The translations under genes and the position numbers were made by a program. This document shows positions 1 to 8,629 of a stretch of DNA of 64,000 nt, piece after piece. The DNA comes from Kluyvera georgiana ATCC 51603. Its GTDB lineage: Bacteria > Pseudomonadota > Gammaproteobacteria > Enterobacterales > Enterobacteriaceae. The first letter of the stretch is position 1; the number at the start of each line of letters is the position of its first letter. The notes under the pieces are model-generated. The model was not told the origin of the DNA, made no database searches, and saw only the letters and a list, made by a program, of their open reading frames with translations. Where the stretch lies: contig NZ_LXEU01000042.1 of NCBI RefSeq assembly GCF_001654985.1, forward strand, positions 1-64,000, read 5' to 3'.

Positions 1-22
1 AGTCGGCCCCTTTTTTACGCAG

Positions 23-1234
23 TTATCCCACCGACGGCAGCAGGCCGGTCGCAATACCTACCTGAATGGCAATCACCGCGATCCCGCAGGCAAACACCAG
101 CCACAGCATCGGTTTTCCTCCGACAACGCGATAGCCGCCCTGAGGGTGATGTTTGCGGCTTTGCAGCGTCAGCAGAGACGGAATAATCAGCGCCAGTACC
201 GCCAGCGCCACGCCCGCGTAACCCAGCGCCATCACAAAACCGCGCGGGTAGAACAGCGCGAAGGCCAGCGGCGGCAGGAAGGTGATACCGCCGGTTTGTA
301 GACGGCCGCGGACGGTATTTTTGCGCTGGAACAGATCCGCCAGATAGTCAAACAGCCCCAGTGCGACGCCGAGGAAAGAGGTCGCCAGCGCCAGGTCAGC
401 AAACAGATGGACGGCTAGCTCAACGTGCGGCGAGGCGACAACTTCGCGAATCGCCATTAACAGGCCGTTCAGCCCCGCGTGCTGAGACATGAGCGTGCTA
501 AAGACCGGCGAGTCGATGCTGCCGAGGGTTGCCAACTGCCAGAACAAATAGGCAACCAGCGGGATGGCGCTCCCTATGATAAAAATGCCGCGCAGTTTGC
601 GTACGTCGCCGTTCATATAGCTAACGATACTCGGTACGCTGCCGTGGAAGCCAAACGAGGTAAAGATAACCGGAATGGCCGACAGCGCTAGCCCCTGGGC
701 CATCGGCAGCGTCATCAGATTAATTTTGTGAATGTGCGGAAGCAGCAGCGCCAGCATGACGATCAGAAAAATAATTTTGGCGCTGAACAGGAAGCGGTTA
801 AACAGATCGACCAGCGAGGTGCCCACGCAGATGACCATGCCGCCGATGGCGGTGAACAGCAGTACGCCCATTGCGGGCGGCATATCCATGCTAAACCACT
901 GGCTGAAACTTGAAGCCAGCAGCTCTCCCGCACCGCTGATATAGGCCGCCGTGAGCGCGTACATCAGGAACATCATGCTAAAACCGGTGATCCACTGCCC
1001 GTGGCGTCCCAGGTAGCGTAGCGCCAGAGAACCCAACCCGGTGTCGGCCGGAACGTGCTGATACACTTCCAGCAGCAGCAGGGCGGTGTAGCACATTAAT
1101 GCCCACAGGCCGATCAGCAGCACCAGCGTGATGCCAAAACCGACGCCCGCCGAGGCAAGCGGCATTGCCAACATTCCTGCGCCGATGGTGGTGCCGGCGA
1201 CGATTAAAATACTCCCCAGAGTACGGTTCTTCAC
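23..1234 (-). CDS. tyrP: Tyrosine-specific transport protein TyrP
   Basis: Inner-membrane proton symporter importing tyrosine, of the hydroxy/aromatic amino acid permease family. The 403-residue protein is almost wholly hydrophobic with about eleven membrane segments, and its N-terminus has the glycine-rich [11 protein letters not shown] motif typical of TyrP/Mtr/TnaB. Length equals that of E. coli TyrP. It is transcribed away from yecH; the shared 196 bp region carries two TyrR-like boxes, so repression with tyrosine is expected as in E. coli. The stop codon lies 22 bp inside the window. Recognised by overall sequence and by the neighbours yecH and ftnA. Confidence 0.96.
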   Translation of the reverse strand: MKNRTLGSILIVAGTTIGAGMLAMPLASAGVGFGITLVLLIGLWALMCYTALLLLEVYQHVPADTGLGSLALRYLGRHGQWITGFSMMFLMYALTAAYISGAGELLASSFSQWFSMDMPPAMGVLLFTAIGGMVICVGTSLVDLFNRFLFSAKIIFLIVMLALLLPHIHKINLMTLPMAQGLALSAIPVIFTSFGFHGSVPSIVSYMNGDVRKLRGIFIIGSAIPLVAYLFWQLATLGSIDSPVFSTLMSQHAGLNGLLMAIREVVASPHVELAVHLFADLALATSFLGVALGLFDYLADLFQRKNTVRGRLQTGGITFLPPLAFALFYPRGFVMALGYAGVALAVLALIIPSLLTLQSRKHHPQGGYRVVGGKPMLWLVFACGIAVIAIQVGIATGLLPSVG

Positions 1235-1302
1235 GCTTTCCTCTACTTCACAACGTATTCACAACGAAAGATGTCGCGCAGAGTATGTGAATCCGCAGCT
1301 TT

Positions 1303-1343
1303 CGTCAAATCTGAATTACAGTCGCTGTATATTTATGTTTACG
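1303..1343. promoter_or_regulatory. Paired TyrR boxes upstream of tyrP
   Basis: The TyrR consensus is TGTAAA-N6-TTTACA. Positions 1326-1343 read TGTATA-N6-TTTACG (10 of 12 matches, strong box) and 1303-1320 read CGTCAA-N6-ATTACA (a weaker box). Their centres are 23 bp apart, about two helical turns, the arrangement known for E. coli tyrP, where TyrR hexamers bind both boxes with tyrosine and repress. The role here is inferred from that match. Confidence 0.75.
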
Positions 1344-1430
1344 CTTTTAATGAGGCGGCAGAAAGCTGCGCTAGCGCAAAACATGCAGTACAAATGCAGT
1401 TTATGGTGACCTTTTTTAAGGGGAGAAATT

Positions 1431-1670
1431 ATGAACTCTATTCACGGTCACGAAGTACTGAATATGATGATTGCATCAGGCCAGCAGTACAGCTTCGAAA
1501 GTCTGGAAGCGGCCATTCGTGCACGCTTTGGCGAGCAGGCGCGTTTTCATACCTGTTCAGCGGAAAATATGAGCGCGGGCGAGCTGGTGGCTTTTTTGTA
1601 TAAGAAAGGGAAATTTATACCGCTGGAATCGGGTTTTACGACCGAAGAAAGTAAGATATGCCGACATTAA
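1431..1670 (+). CDS. yecH: YecH family metal-binding-type protein
   Basis: Small cytoplasmic protein of 79 residues matching E. coli YecH in length and position between tyrP and ftnA. A good ribosome site (AGGGGAGA) sits 6 bases before the ATG. It contains His4 and His6 near the start (MNSIHGH) and single cysteines near positions 44 and 77, residues that could bind metal, but no function is established. It is followed by an inverted repeat shared with the convergent ftnA gene. Confidence 0.88.
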   Translation: MNSIHGHEVLNMMIASGQQYSFESLEAAIRARFGEQARFHTCSAENMSAGELVAFLYKKGKFIPLESGFTTEESKICRH

Positions 1671-1673
1671 TCA

Positions 1674-1698
1674 GCAGCGGCGTATTAACGCCGCTGCA
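1674..1698. terminator. Hairpin between yecH and ftnA
   Basis: Inverted repeat CAGCGGCG...CGCCGCTG around 1675-1697 sits between the converging stops of yecH and ftnA. It lacks a long T-run, so it may be a weak bidirectional terminator. Confidence 0.5.
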
Positions 1699-1704
1699 TG
1701 AACA

Positions 1705-2202
1705 TTAATTCTGAGTATCGAGCGTTGCCAGCTCTTTATCAATGAAGTACAGACCTTCACCACTTTTACCTGCCAGCGTCAGCTTATCGATAACGGATTT
1801 AAACAATTTCTCTTCTTCATGCTGTTCCGCAACATACCACTGCAGGAAATTAAAGGTCGGATAATCCTGGTTGGACATAGCGGCGTGCGCCAGTTCATTA
1901 ATTTTGCTGGTAATCAGCTGCTCGTGCTCATAGGTCACACGGAACAGTTCGTCCAGTGATGCATACTCGGCAAACGGCGAAGAGACGCTATTGATGCGTG
2001 GCAGACTGCCGGTGTCGGTCAGGTAATCAAACAGGCGCTGCATGTGCGTCATCTCTTCCTGCGCGTGGCGGCGTAAAAAGGCGGCGGCGCCTTCAAAACT
2101 GTTGAAGCTACACCAGGCGCTCATCTGTTGATACAGCAGCGAAGAATAAAGTTCGAGATTCATCTGTTCGTTTAATTTCTCGATCATTGGCGCTTTTAGC
2201 AT
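1705..2202 (-). CDS. ftnA: Non-haem ferritin FtnA
   Basis: Cytosolic iron-storage protein of 165 residues forming a 24-subunit shell and oxidising Fe(II). All ferroxidase-centre ligands known for E. coli FtnA are present: Glu17, Glu50, His53, Glu94, Gln127 and Glu130. The length is the family norm. A GGGAG ribosome site precedes the ATG. It lies downstream of yecR on the same strand, separated by about 190 bp of AT-rich DNA that should hold its own promoter. Compare the FtnB paralogue at 8126, which has lost three of these ligands. Confidence 0.96.
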   Translation of the reverse strand: MLKAPMIEKLNEQMNLELYSSLLYQQMSAWCSFNSFEGAAAFLRRHAQEEMTHMQRLFDYLTDTGSLPRINSVSSPFAEYASLDELFRVTYEHEQLITSKINELAHAAMSNQDYPTFNFLQWYVAEQHEEEKLFKSVIDKLTLAGKSGEGLYFIDKELATLDTQN

Positions 2203-2390
2203 GGTGTCGCTCCCGAAAAAATAGGTTAATTGTTAATTACAGCAGAACTATAAGTTGTTATTAATTTATTTGCAAAAGGTAAATATAAAATGATCGATAT
2301 AATAATGCGAATGGGAATAAAACTCATTGGCATAAATATAACGATAAATATCAAGGGGAATAATAATGCCGGAATTCACCGGCGGTGGGG

Positions 2391-2729
2391 CTAATAATAG
2401 GCGCTGGAGGCAGGAATATTTGCGATACCCCGGCACTGATACTGAAGGGTAATATATTCGTTGAGGCACAGCGAGCCGCTAATGGTGGAGCAGGTGGGAA
2501 TCGGCTGACCATAGGAAAAAGCGGTGGCGTAGCCCATCTGCTGGCAGGCTTTATTGGCCTCGGATTGGGCCAGGTAACTGTCGGGGCGGGCATTTTGCAG
2601 TACCGCCTGTCCGTAGGTCAGGCGAACGATACCGCTGGTCGCATCAACTTCGCTGACACTCGCCGTGCGGGGAACCGTGCACGCGGAGAGGGCCAGCAGG
2701 GCGGGGATAAGAATGAGGCTTTTCATCAT
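2391..2729 (-). CDS. yecR: YecR family flagellum-linked lipoprotein
   Basis: Small outer-envelope lipoprotein, 112 residues from the first of two adjacent ATGs (the second, at 2726, gives 111). A hydrophobic leader ends in a lipobox LSAC, so signal peptidase II processing and lipidation are expected. A longer in-frame reading exists but would bury the leader inside the protein, so the inner start is preferred. It matches E. coli YecR, which is controlled by FlhDC; its molecular job is unknown. The HD-GYP gene lies 83 bp upstream on the same strand and might be co-transcribed. Confidence 0.88.
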   Translation of the reverse strand: MMKSLILIPALLALSACTVPRTASVSEVDATSGIVRLTYGQAVLQNARPDSYLAQSEANKACQQMGYATAFSYGQPIPTCSTISGSLCLNEYITLQYQCRGIANIPASSAYY

Positions 2730-2812
2730 GTCGCTCTGCGCAATCTGTCGTAGTCTCATTATAACTGACGTGACCTGCGGCCAATCCCTTGAATAGTCGC
2801 CAGATTCAGGGG

Positions 2813-4999
2813 TTAATCCGTTTGTGACTCGTAAATAGCCTGAAACTGAAGGTGCAACTGGCAAAACAGTTTGACCAGCGTCGGGTCAAAATGGCTGCCT
2901 GAACTGCTGACGATGATTTCGTAAGCGCGCTCATGCGAGAAGCTGGGTTTGTAGACTCGCTTTTGCCGCAGCGCATCGTAAACGTCGGCAATGGCCAGAA
3001 TCCGCGCCTCCAGCGGGATGGCTTCGCCGGCTAACCCATCCGGATAGCCGCTGCCGTTCCATTTTTCGTGATGGTAGCGGATCAGATTTTCCGCCACAGA
3101 GCCGAGCACCAGCCCCTGGACGATACGCCAGCCCTTCACTGAATGCTGCTGAATCTGCTTAAACTCGTCCTCGGTGAGTTTGCCCTGCTTGCGCAGAATT
3201 GTCTCGGGAACCGCAATTTTGCCGATGTCATGCAGCGAGGCAAAATTCTCAATATCGCGAATCTGACGCAGGGGCAGCTTCATCGCGCGAGCTAACAGGC
3301 TGCAATAGGCAGAGACGCGGCGGATATGACAGCCGGTTTCATCATCGTGGACGTGATTAATTTTTTCCATCGCTTCGACGATGCTGCGGCTAATCGCGCG
3401 GTTCTGGCTCATATGCCGCCACATCATCAGCATCATACTCAGGATAAAGACCAGCGCGGCCAGCAGCCCGGCGCTAATCATTTGTAATGAATTTTTACTT
3501 AACGACGTGGAGGCTGGGAGGTTGGTCGGCGGCGTGATTTGGTGACGATAGCTGGAGATCAGATGAACCTGCGTCAGCAGGGCATGCAGCGGGTGATCGA
3601 TGTTCACCCAGGTACCAATCTGAAAACTTGAGTGGGTCAGCCCCGCGACTTTCAGTGCGCCACGGAACAGATCGCTGCCGCGTAGCGCCTGCTCGAGCGA
3701 GCTTAAATCACCGAGAATAAAGTCGATCTGGTTGTTATCAATGGTATCCAGCAGTTCGTCGAGGGTGGCACGTGCGACCAGCGTGACGTCAGTACCAAAC
3801 CGCTGGCGCAGATAGTAGGCGGCAAAGGAGCCGCGAATCACGCCAACCCGCTGATGGCGCACCTGCTCTTCATCAAGAATAAAGGGCTGACCGACCTTAT
3901 TGTAATAAGCGTTGTACCAGTTCAACAACGGTCCAACCAGCCCCTCCAACTGTGCGCCGTCGCGGACGTCAATAATATCGGCAAGTCGTAACGGCCAGTC
4001 TTCATTTTTCATACGTACCAGATAATTATCAACGAATTGAACGTCGACGTTGATATTGAGCAGATCGCGGAGATCGTTGACGATGCTAATCGCGCTGCCG
4101 TGGTATCCCTGATTGTCCTTCCAGATGATGGGGGAGAAGTTCTCATTTTTCGGTAGCCAGAGGGTAAGGCGATTTTCCTGGAGCCAGCGTCGCTCTTCGG
4201 GGGTGATGACGAGGTTACGGCGGAGAAATTCAATCTGGCTTTGCTCTTCTAATGCCTGAAGCTTGCCGTTTTGCTGCCATTCGTTAATCAATTGATTGAT
4301 GTTACTGCGTAGAGATATCAGTTCCGGACTAATCCCGAACGAGGTGGTGATACGCAGTGAATCGAACGGACGGGAGATGGTGTAGTAATACTGCGGACTG
4401 CCGATCTCTCTGTCCTCGTTGATATAGAAATCGGCGCCGCCGCTGCGCAGAATCTGTAAGGCCTCTTTACTGCTGTCAACTTCGATGACTTGCTGAAATG
4501 TCAGGGTGGGATAAGCTTGTTTAACGAGCGTCTGGGTGGGATCGTGCCGTCGGAAAATGACTCGTGTATCGTTCAGGTCGCGTACGGTCTTTGCCTGTCG
4601 GGTGATGCTGGCGGTAACGACGCTGTTTTCGAGCAGGCGTAAGGAGAGGATGGTATTCTTCAGGTGTTCACGGGTCTGTAGCACGCTGGCGTATAACCCG
4701 TAGTCATGGTGTCTGAAACGTTGCTCGAAGGTCGTGCCGTCAATGGGCTGGAGGGTGAGATTGTAGCCGTAGCGCGAATTGATGGCGTGCAGCAGCTCGG
4801 GATAGAAGCCATGGAACTCTCCGTGGTCGTCGCGCCAGAATTCAAAACTATCGGCGTTGAGTATCCAGACAGGAATGGTGGAAGCCGCTTTTACTTTTTG
4901 TGGCGGTACGGCAAAAACGCGTGTCGTGCAAACGAGCAACAGGGTCAGTAGAACAAGGAGACCCAGCCCGTGTCGAAGAGATCGGCAGTCCTGTGTCAC
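2813..4999 (-). CDS. HD-GYP phosphodiesterase with tandem periplasmic sensor
   Basis: Predicted inner-membrane c-di-GMP phosphodiesterase of 728 residues. Start is GTG at 4999 with an AAAGGAA ribosome site upstream and a signal peptide (about residues 1-30). Residues about 35-250 and 265-490 each look like solute-binding (SBP_bac_3) domains, giving an EvgS/BvgS-like tandem periplasmic sensor. A membrane segment covers about 505-528. The output is an HD-GYP domain (about 540-728) with intact His590-Asp591, His643-His644, GYP 651-653 and the DVYDA motif near 672. Family knowledge: HD-GYP domains hydrolyse c-di-GMP. No E. coli K-12 gene sits here; it lies just upstream of flagellar yecR, so a role in the motile/sessile switch is an inference. 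The ligand is unknown. Confidence 0.85.
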   Translation of the reverse strand: MTQDCRSLRHGLGLLVLLTLLLVCTTRVFAVPPQKVKAASTIPVWILNADSFEFWRDDHGEFHGFYPELLHAINSRYGYNLTLQPIDGTTFEQRFRHHDYGLYASVLQTREHLKNTILSLRLLENSVVTASITRQAKTVRDLNDTRVIFRRHDPTQTLVKQAYPTLTFQQVIEVDSSKEALQILRSGGADFYINEDREIGSPQYYYTISRPFDSLRITTSFGISPELISLRSNINQLINEWQQNGKLQALEEQSQIEFLRRNLVITPEERRWLQENRLTLWLPKNENFSPIIWKDNQGYHGSAISIVNDLRDLLNINVDVQFVDNYLVRMKNEDWPLRLADIIDVRDGAQLEGLVGPLLNWYNAYYNKVGQPFILDEEQVRHQRVGVIRGSFAAYYLRQRFGTDVTLVARATLDELLDTIDNNQIDFILGDLSSLEQALRGSDLFRGALKVAGLTHSSFQIGTWVNIDHPLHALLTQVHLISSYRHQITPPTNLPASTSLSKNSLQMISAGLLAALVFILSMMLMMWRHMSQNRAISRSIVEAMEKINHVHDDETGCHIRRVSAYCSLLARAMKLPLRQIRDIENFASLHDIGKIAVPETILRKQGKLTEDEFKQIQQHSVKGWRIVQGLVLGSVAENLIRYHHEKWNGSGYPDGLAGEAIPLEARILAIADVYDALRQKRVYKPSFSHERAYEIIVSSSGSHFDPTLVKLFCQLHLQFQAIYESQTD

Positions 5000-5177
5000 A
5001 AGTCAGTTCCTTTGCGAAGACTATTTCATCCATTTAATAGCGTACAATTCATCGGGTCTATTATTCCCCTTAAGCCAGTTTAGTCGACCATGTGCCCTGG
5101 TAACAGTAAAAAAATAATGGTTTATGTAATGATTTATCTACCCGGCATAGGCCAAAAGTGTGACCGCCTCAGTAAAA

Positions 5178-5196
5178 AGTAAAACCATTTTTCATA
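5178..5196. promoter_or_regulatory. Candidate KdgR operator
   Basis: The 19 bp reading AGTAAAACCATTTTTCATA matches 14 of 18 defined positions of the KdgR consensus AATGAAACAnTGTTTCATT, or 15 allowing purine at position 4. It lies 92 bp before the isomerase ATG at 5289, in the region shared with the divergent HD-GYP gene. KdgR is the IclR-family repressor of pectin and ketodeoxygluconate catabolism. Confidence 0.6.
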
Positions 5197-5288
5197 AAAT
5201 TTGAAAGTGCGTTTGTCTGGTAGTAAGGTTACTGCAACGTAATCGAACGACTGCGGGAAATCCCGCGTAGCTTTCAGGAGAGGAAAGA

Positions 5289-5927
5289 ATGAAAATTGCA
5301 CTGATGATGGAAAACAGCCAGGCCAGCAAGAACGCGACTATTCATCATGAGTTAAAAGCCGTTGCCGATGAAAAAGGCTTCCCGGTCTACAACGTGGGCA
5401 TGAGCGATGAAAACGATCATCATCTGACCTACATTCACCTGGGTATCATGGCCAGCATCCTGCTGAACTCTAAAGCGGTAGATTTCGTCGTGACTGGCTG
5501 CGGTACCGGTCAGGGCGCGCTGATGTCCCTGAACATCCATCCGGGCGTGGTTTGCGGCTACTGCCTGGATCCGGCAGACGCCTTCCTGTTTGCCCAGATC
5601 AACAACGGTAACGCGCTGTCTCTGGCCTTCGCAAAAGGTTATGGCTGGGGCGCGGAGCTGAACGTTCGCTACATGTTTGAAAAAGCGTTCACCGGTCGTA
5701 ACGGCGAAGGCTACCCGCCGGAGCGTAAAGAGCCTCAGGTCCGCAACGCGGGTATCCTGAACCAGGTGAAAGCCGCTGTAGTGAAAGAAAACTATCTGGA
5801 TACTCTGCGCGCAATCGACCCGGCGCTGGTGAAAACGGCTGTCTCCGGTCAGCGTTTCCAGGAATGCTTCTTCGAAAACTGCCAGAACAAAGAAATCGAA
5901 GCCTTTGTTCGCGAGATCCTGGCGTAA
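5289..5927 (+). CDS. RpiB/LacA/LacB family sugar-phosphate isomerase
   Basis: Cytosolic aldose-ketose isomerase family protein, 212 residues, longer than RpiB (about 150). The family active-site loop is visible as CGTGQG beginning at Cys71, followed by a conserved asparagine-rich NNGNALSLA stretch near 109. A strong ribosome site (AGGAGAGGAA) precedes the ATG. A KdgR-like operator upstream suggests induction by pectin or uronate breakdown products. From memory, a KdgR-controlled sugar-phosphate isomerase named spiX has been described in pectin-degrading enterobacteria and this may be its relative; the substrate is not settled, so no symbol is assigned. It ends at a strong bidirectional terminator. 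Confidence 0.85.
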   Translation: MKIALMMENSQASKNATIHHELKAVADEKGFPVYNVGMSDENDHHLTYIHLGIMASILLNSKAVDFVVTGCGTGQGALMSLNIHPGVVCGYCLDPADAFLFAQINNGNALSLAFAKGYGWGAELNVRYMFEKAFTGRNGEGYPPERKEPQVRNAGILNQVKAAVVKENYLDTLRAIDPALVKTAVSGQRFQECFFENCQNKEIEAFVREILA

Positions 5928-5950
5928 GCCTGACGCTCTCCTTTTTAATA

Positions 5951-5980
5951 AAAAACCCACGCTCTGGCGTGGGTTTTTTT
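5951..5980. terminator. Bidirectional intrinsic terminator
   Basis: Seven-base-pair stem CCCACGC/GCGTGGG with a 4-base loop, flanked by A-run and T-run, between the converging isomerase and MFS transporter genes. Confidence 0.9.
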
Positions 5981-5991
5981 ATGCAGTGAAC

Positions 5992-7416
5992 TCAGGCTTT
6001 GGCTTTCTTCGACACCGCGCTGCCCGCGTCTCGCGTCAGATGCAGGGTATCTATCATCCCCACCAGGCAAATCAACGCAATAAAGACAAAGGCCAGGCGG
6101 AAGCTGATACCCGGTACTGCACTGAGCTCCAGCACGGCGCTGAGTTTTTCACCTATTCGAATTCCAATCGCTCCGAGCGTGATGCCCAGCCCAATCGCTA
6201 GCTGGCTGGCGGTGCTGAACAGCGTATTGGCATAGCTCATTTGCGGTGAGGGTACGTCAGCAAACGCCAGCGTGCTGACGCCGGTAAATTGAATCGAGCG
6301 GAACACGCCGCCGAGGTACAGTACCAGCATAATCACCCATACCGGCGTCTGTGGCGTCAGGAAGGCGCAGGCGACCAGCGCCAGCACGTTCAGCGCACCG
6401 TTGATCAATAGCAGGCGGCGGAAGCCCAGCCAGCGAATGAGCGGTGTGGTTGCCGGCTTAATCGTCAGGTTGCCCACAAACACCGCCAGCACCAGCAGGC
6501 CGGAGTGGAACGGATCCATACCAAAACCGACCTGAAAGAGCAGGGGAAGCAGGAACGGTACGGCACTGATCGAGGCGCGGAACAATGAACCACCGTACAT
6601 CGTGACGCGGAAGGTGGGGACCTTGAGGGCATCCATACGGATCATCGGCGCCGGGCTGCGACGGAAATGGGACAGCGCATAATAAAAAGTGGCGCTGCCA
6701 AGCAGCAACAGCGTGATGATTAGCCCCCCCTGCATTTTCTCCGCCCCCAGAAGCTCCATCGCGTAGACCAGGCTCACCATTGACACTGAGGTGGCGAGGA
6801 AACCCGGTAGATCGAATGGCCGTCGCTCATCGTCGCGGATGTTGGGAATAATCCGCAATGCCAGCAGGATGGCAATGATGCCCAACGGGACATTAATAAA
6901 GAATATCCAGCGCCAGTCGGCCACTTTGGTAATAAATCCGCCCAGCGGAGGCCCGATAATAGGCGCAATTAGCGCGGGCCAGGTGAGTGTGGCAATGGCG
7001 GTAATGAGCAGGTGTTTTGGCGTGGTTCGAAGGACGGCTAGCCGCCCGACAGGGACCATCAGCGCGCCGCCTACGCCTTGTAAGATACGCATCGCCACGA
7101 AACTATGGGCGCTGGTGGCGAGGCCGCAAAACACGGAAGAGACGGTGAAAATGGCCAGCGCGAGGCTGAAAATGGTGCGCGCGCCAAAGCGGTCCGCTAT
7201 CCAGCCGCTGGCCGGAATGAGTACTGCCAGCGTGATCAGGTAGGCGCTAATGCCGATATTGAGATCGACGGCTTCAACGCCAAAGGTTTTCGCCATATCT
7301 GGCAGGGCGGTGGCAATCACCGTCCCATCGAGGAACTCCATAAAGAATGCACCGGCCACAAGCAGCGCAGCAGGGGATACCCCACGGCTCGCCTGGGCCT
7401 GGAGAGGCTCATTCAT
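5992..7416 (-). CDS. MFS transporter, DHA2 (EmrB/QacA-like) type
   Basis: Inner-membrane proton-driven exporter of 474 residues with about 13-14 hydrophobic segments, the DHA2 size. The first segment carries the DGTVIATALP signature common to drug:H+ antiporters, then GWIADRFGAR (motif A) and a GPPLGG motif near 155-160. The substrate cannot be read from sequence. No E. coli K-12 gene occupies this site between yecR and azuC. It converges on the KdgR-linked isomerase; a connection through sugar or acid efflux is only a guess. Confidence 0.85.
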   Translation of the reverse strand: MNEPLQAQASRGVSPAALLVAGAFFMEFLDGTVIATALPDMAKTFGVEAVDLNIGISAYLITLAVLIPASGWIADRFGARTIFSLALAIFTVSSVFCGLATSAHSFVAMRILQGVGGALMVPVGRLAVLRTTPKHLLITAIATLTWPALIAPIIGPPLGGFITKVADWRWIFFINVPLGIIAILLALRIIPNIRDDERRPFDLPGFLATSVSMVSLVYAMELLGAEKMQGGLIITLLLLGSATFYYALSHFRRSPAPMIRMDALKVPTFRVTMYGGSLFRASISAVPFLLPLLFQVGFGMDPFHSGLLVLAVFVGNLTIKPATTPLIRWLGFRRLLLINGALNVLALVACAFLTPQTPVWVIMLVLYLGGVFRSIQFTGVSTLAFADVPSPQMSYANTLFSTASQLAIGLGITLGAIGIRIGEKLSAVLELSAVPGISFRLAFVFIALICLVGMIDTLHLTRDAGSAVSKKAKA

Positions 7417-7551
7417 CGTTGCGTTACCCTATCAAAATAATTCGTAAAATTTATAGATTTTGTAGATTCTGCAAGTGACAGATTTTTATAACAATTTTTT
7501 TATAAATTTAACATACATGAATATTGTTATGTGATTTAACTCGCAAAACGG

Positions 7552-7579
7552 TTGATTTTTGTGATGGTGGTCATATTAT
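7552..7579 (+). promoter_or_regulatory. azuCR promoter with overlapping CRP site
   Basis: A -35 of TTGATT (7552-7557) and a -10 of TATTAT (7574-7579) are 16 bp apart. A CRP-like site TGTGA-N6-TCATA occupies 7560-7575, inside the promoter, so cAMP-CRP binding should block RNA polymerase. This agrees with what I recall of E. coli azuCR being repressed by CRP. Confidence 0.65.
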
Positions 7580-7626
7580 GTACCTAAAGACAATAACACC
7601 TGCATAACAAAAATCGGAGTATCAAC

Positions 7627-7716
7627 ATGAAACAGCGCATGCGTAAAATCCTCAAAAGCATGTTTGAGAACTATTGCAAAACTTTCAAAGACGTACCGCC
7701 AGGCGCTATGTTCTGA
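7627..7716 (+). CDS. azuC: Small protein AzuC
   Basis: A 29-residue peptide preceded by a GGAG ribosome site 8 bases from the ATG. Residues RKILKSMF and YCKTFKDVPPG match E. coli AzuC (28 residues); the N-terminus here is MKQRM and the last residue differs. The basic amphipathic helix fits the membrane-associated AzuC, reported in E. coli to interact with glycerol-3-phosphate dehydrogenase GlpD. Position next to yecJ is conserved. An internal in-frame ATG at 7639 is a less likely alternative start. Confidence 0.9.
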   Translation: MKQRMRKILKSMFENYCKTFKDVPPGAMF

Positions 7717-7717
7717 T

Positions 7718-7746
7718 AAAAAAACCTGCTGCGGCAGGTTTTTTTA
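7718..7746 (+). terminator. azuCR intrinsic terminator
   Basis: Stem AACCTGC/GCAGGTT followed by a run of seven T directly after the azuC stop codon. Confidence 0.9.
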
Positions 7747-7796
7747 TCTTCAGCAAAAGTAGGTTACTATTACGCTCCGCAAAATAGGAGCAAAAA

Positions 7797-8048
7797 ATGT
7801 CTCAGAACCTCACCCCTAACGATGAACTGGTTTCCGACGTCGTCGCTTGCCAACTCGTTATCAAACAGATCCTCGACGTTATTGATGTTATCGCACCGGT
7901 TGAAGTCCGCGAAAAGATGGCGACTCAGCTGAAAGCGATTGACTTTACCACTCATCCGGCGGGGGCCGATCCGGTAACGTTGCGGGCGATTCAGAAAGCG
8001 ATTGCGCTGATTGAGCTGAAGTTTACGCCACAGGATGCGACGCACTGA
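7797..8048 (+). CDS. yecJ: YecJ family protein (DUF2766)
   Basis: Small, mostly helical cytosolic protein of 83 residues matching E. coli YecJ in size and place between azuC and ftnB. The ribosome site is a modest AGGAG, 7 bases from the ATG. No catalytic motif is visible and the function is unknown. It ends before a perfect palindromic terminator shared with ftnB. Confidence 0.88.
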   Translation: MSQNLTPNDELVSDVVACQLVIKQILDVIDVIAPVEVREKMATQLKAIDFTTHPAGADPVTLRAIQKAIALIELKFTPQDATH

Positions 8049-8091
8049 TCGCGAATTGACGTCTTCAGGTCACAGACCTGAGAGCGGAAAG

Positions 8092-8119
8092 AACAAGGGC
8101 GGCCATGGCCGCCCTTGTT
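8092..8119. terminator. Palindromic bidirectional terminator
   Basis: A near-perfect palindrome with arms AACAAGGGCGGCC/GGCCGCCCTTGTT lies between the converging stops of yecJ and ftnB. The arms end in short A/T runs on both sides. Confidence 0.8.
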
Positions 8120-8125
8120 GCGTAA

Positions 8126-8629
8126 TTAATGCTGCTGTTGATTAACGATGTTCAGCAGATGCTGGTCGGTTTGCTGGATGCAGAGGCCCGCTTTACGCGC
8201 GCTGCGCACTTCATCCAGAATGGTCTTCAGCAAGATACCATCCTGTTCCTGCTCTTCTTCCAGTGCATTGAGGAAACTCAGGGTGTTATCGTCATGAAGC
8301 ACTTTTGCCTGTTCAGTCAGCTCAGACAGCGTAGAGCTGCGCTGCGCGTGATCTTCAATGGTTTTCAGGAAAAGATCTTCGAGGGTGGCACACTTATCTT
8401 CTTGGGTTTCAAAAGCTTTCACGACCGGATAAGCGCCAGATTTCTTCATATAATCGAACACACGCATCATTTGCGTTACGCTGGATTGCGCCCGTGAACG
8501 TAAAAACGTCGCGGTGCCATTCAGTCGATGTTCTGAACACCACTCGCTCAAACGCAAATAATGATTAGATGCATAAAATTCGAGATTCATCTGAGCATTA
8601 AGCTTTTGAACCATTCCTGGAACTGCCAT
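8126..8629 (-). CDS. ftnB: Ferritin-like protein FtnB without a full ferroxidase centre
   Basis: Ferritin-fold protein of 167 residues, paralogue of FtnA at 1705. Aligned to FtnA, Glu17 and Gln127 are kept but Glu50 is Ser, His53 is Gln and Glu94 is His, so the usual di-iron oxidation site is incomplete. This is a known trait of enterobacterial FtnB, linked in Salmonella to iron-sulfur repair and oxidative stress. The start has [11 protein letters not shown], collinear with the FtnA start. It is separated by over 600 bp from the next gene upstream, room for complex regulation. Confidence 0.93.
   Translation of the reverse strand: MAVPGMVQKLNAQMNLEFYASNHYLRLSEWCSEHRLNGTATFLRSRAQSSVTQMMRVFDYMKKSGAYPVVKAFETQEDKCATLEDLFLKTIEDHAQRSSTLSELTEQAKVLHDDNTLSFLNALEEEQEQDGILLKTILDEVRSARKAGLCIQQTDQHLLNIVNQQQH

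Larger units (their letters stand above)
7583..7746 (+). ncRNA. azuR: AzuCR dual-function small RNA
   Basis: The transcript from the promoter at 7552-7579 to the terminator at 7718-7746 would be about 160 nt, the size known for E. coli AzuCR (IsrB). It encodes the AzuC peptide and, in E. coli, also acts as a base-pairing regulator (AzuR) in carbon metabolism. The 5' end is estimated from the -10 box. Confidence 0.7.

Noticed and set aside
7500-7580. KdgR-like site before the DHA2 transporter
   Set aside because: AAAACGGTTGATTTTT near 7545 has the right look but needs an inserted base to align with the consensus.
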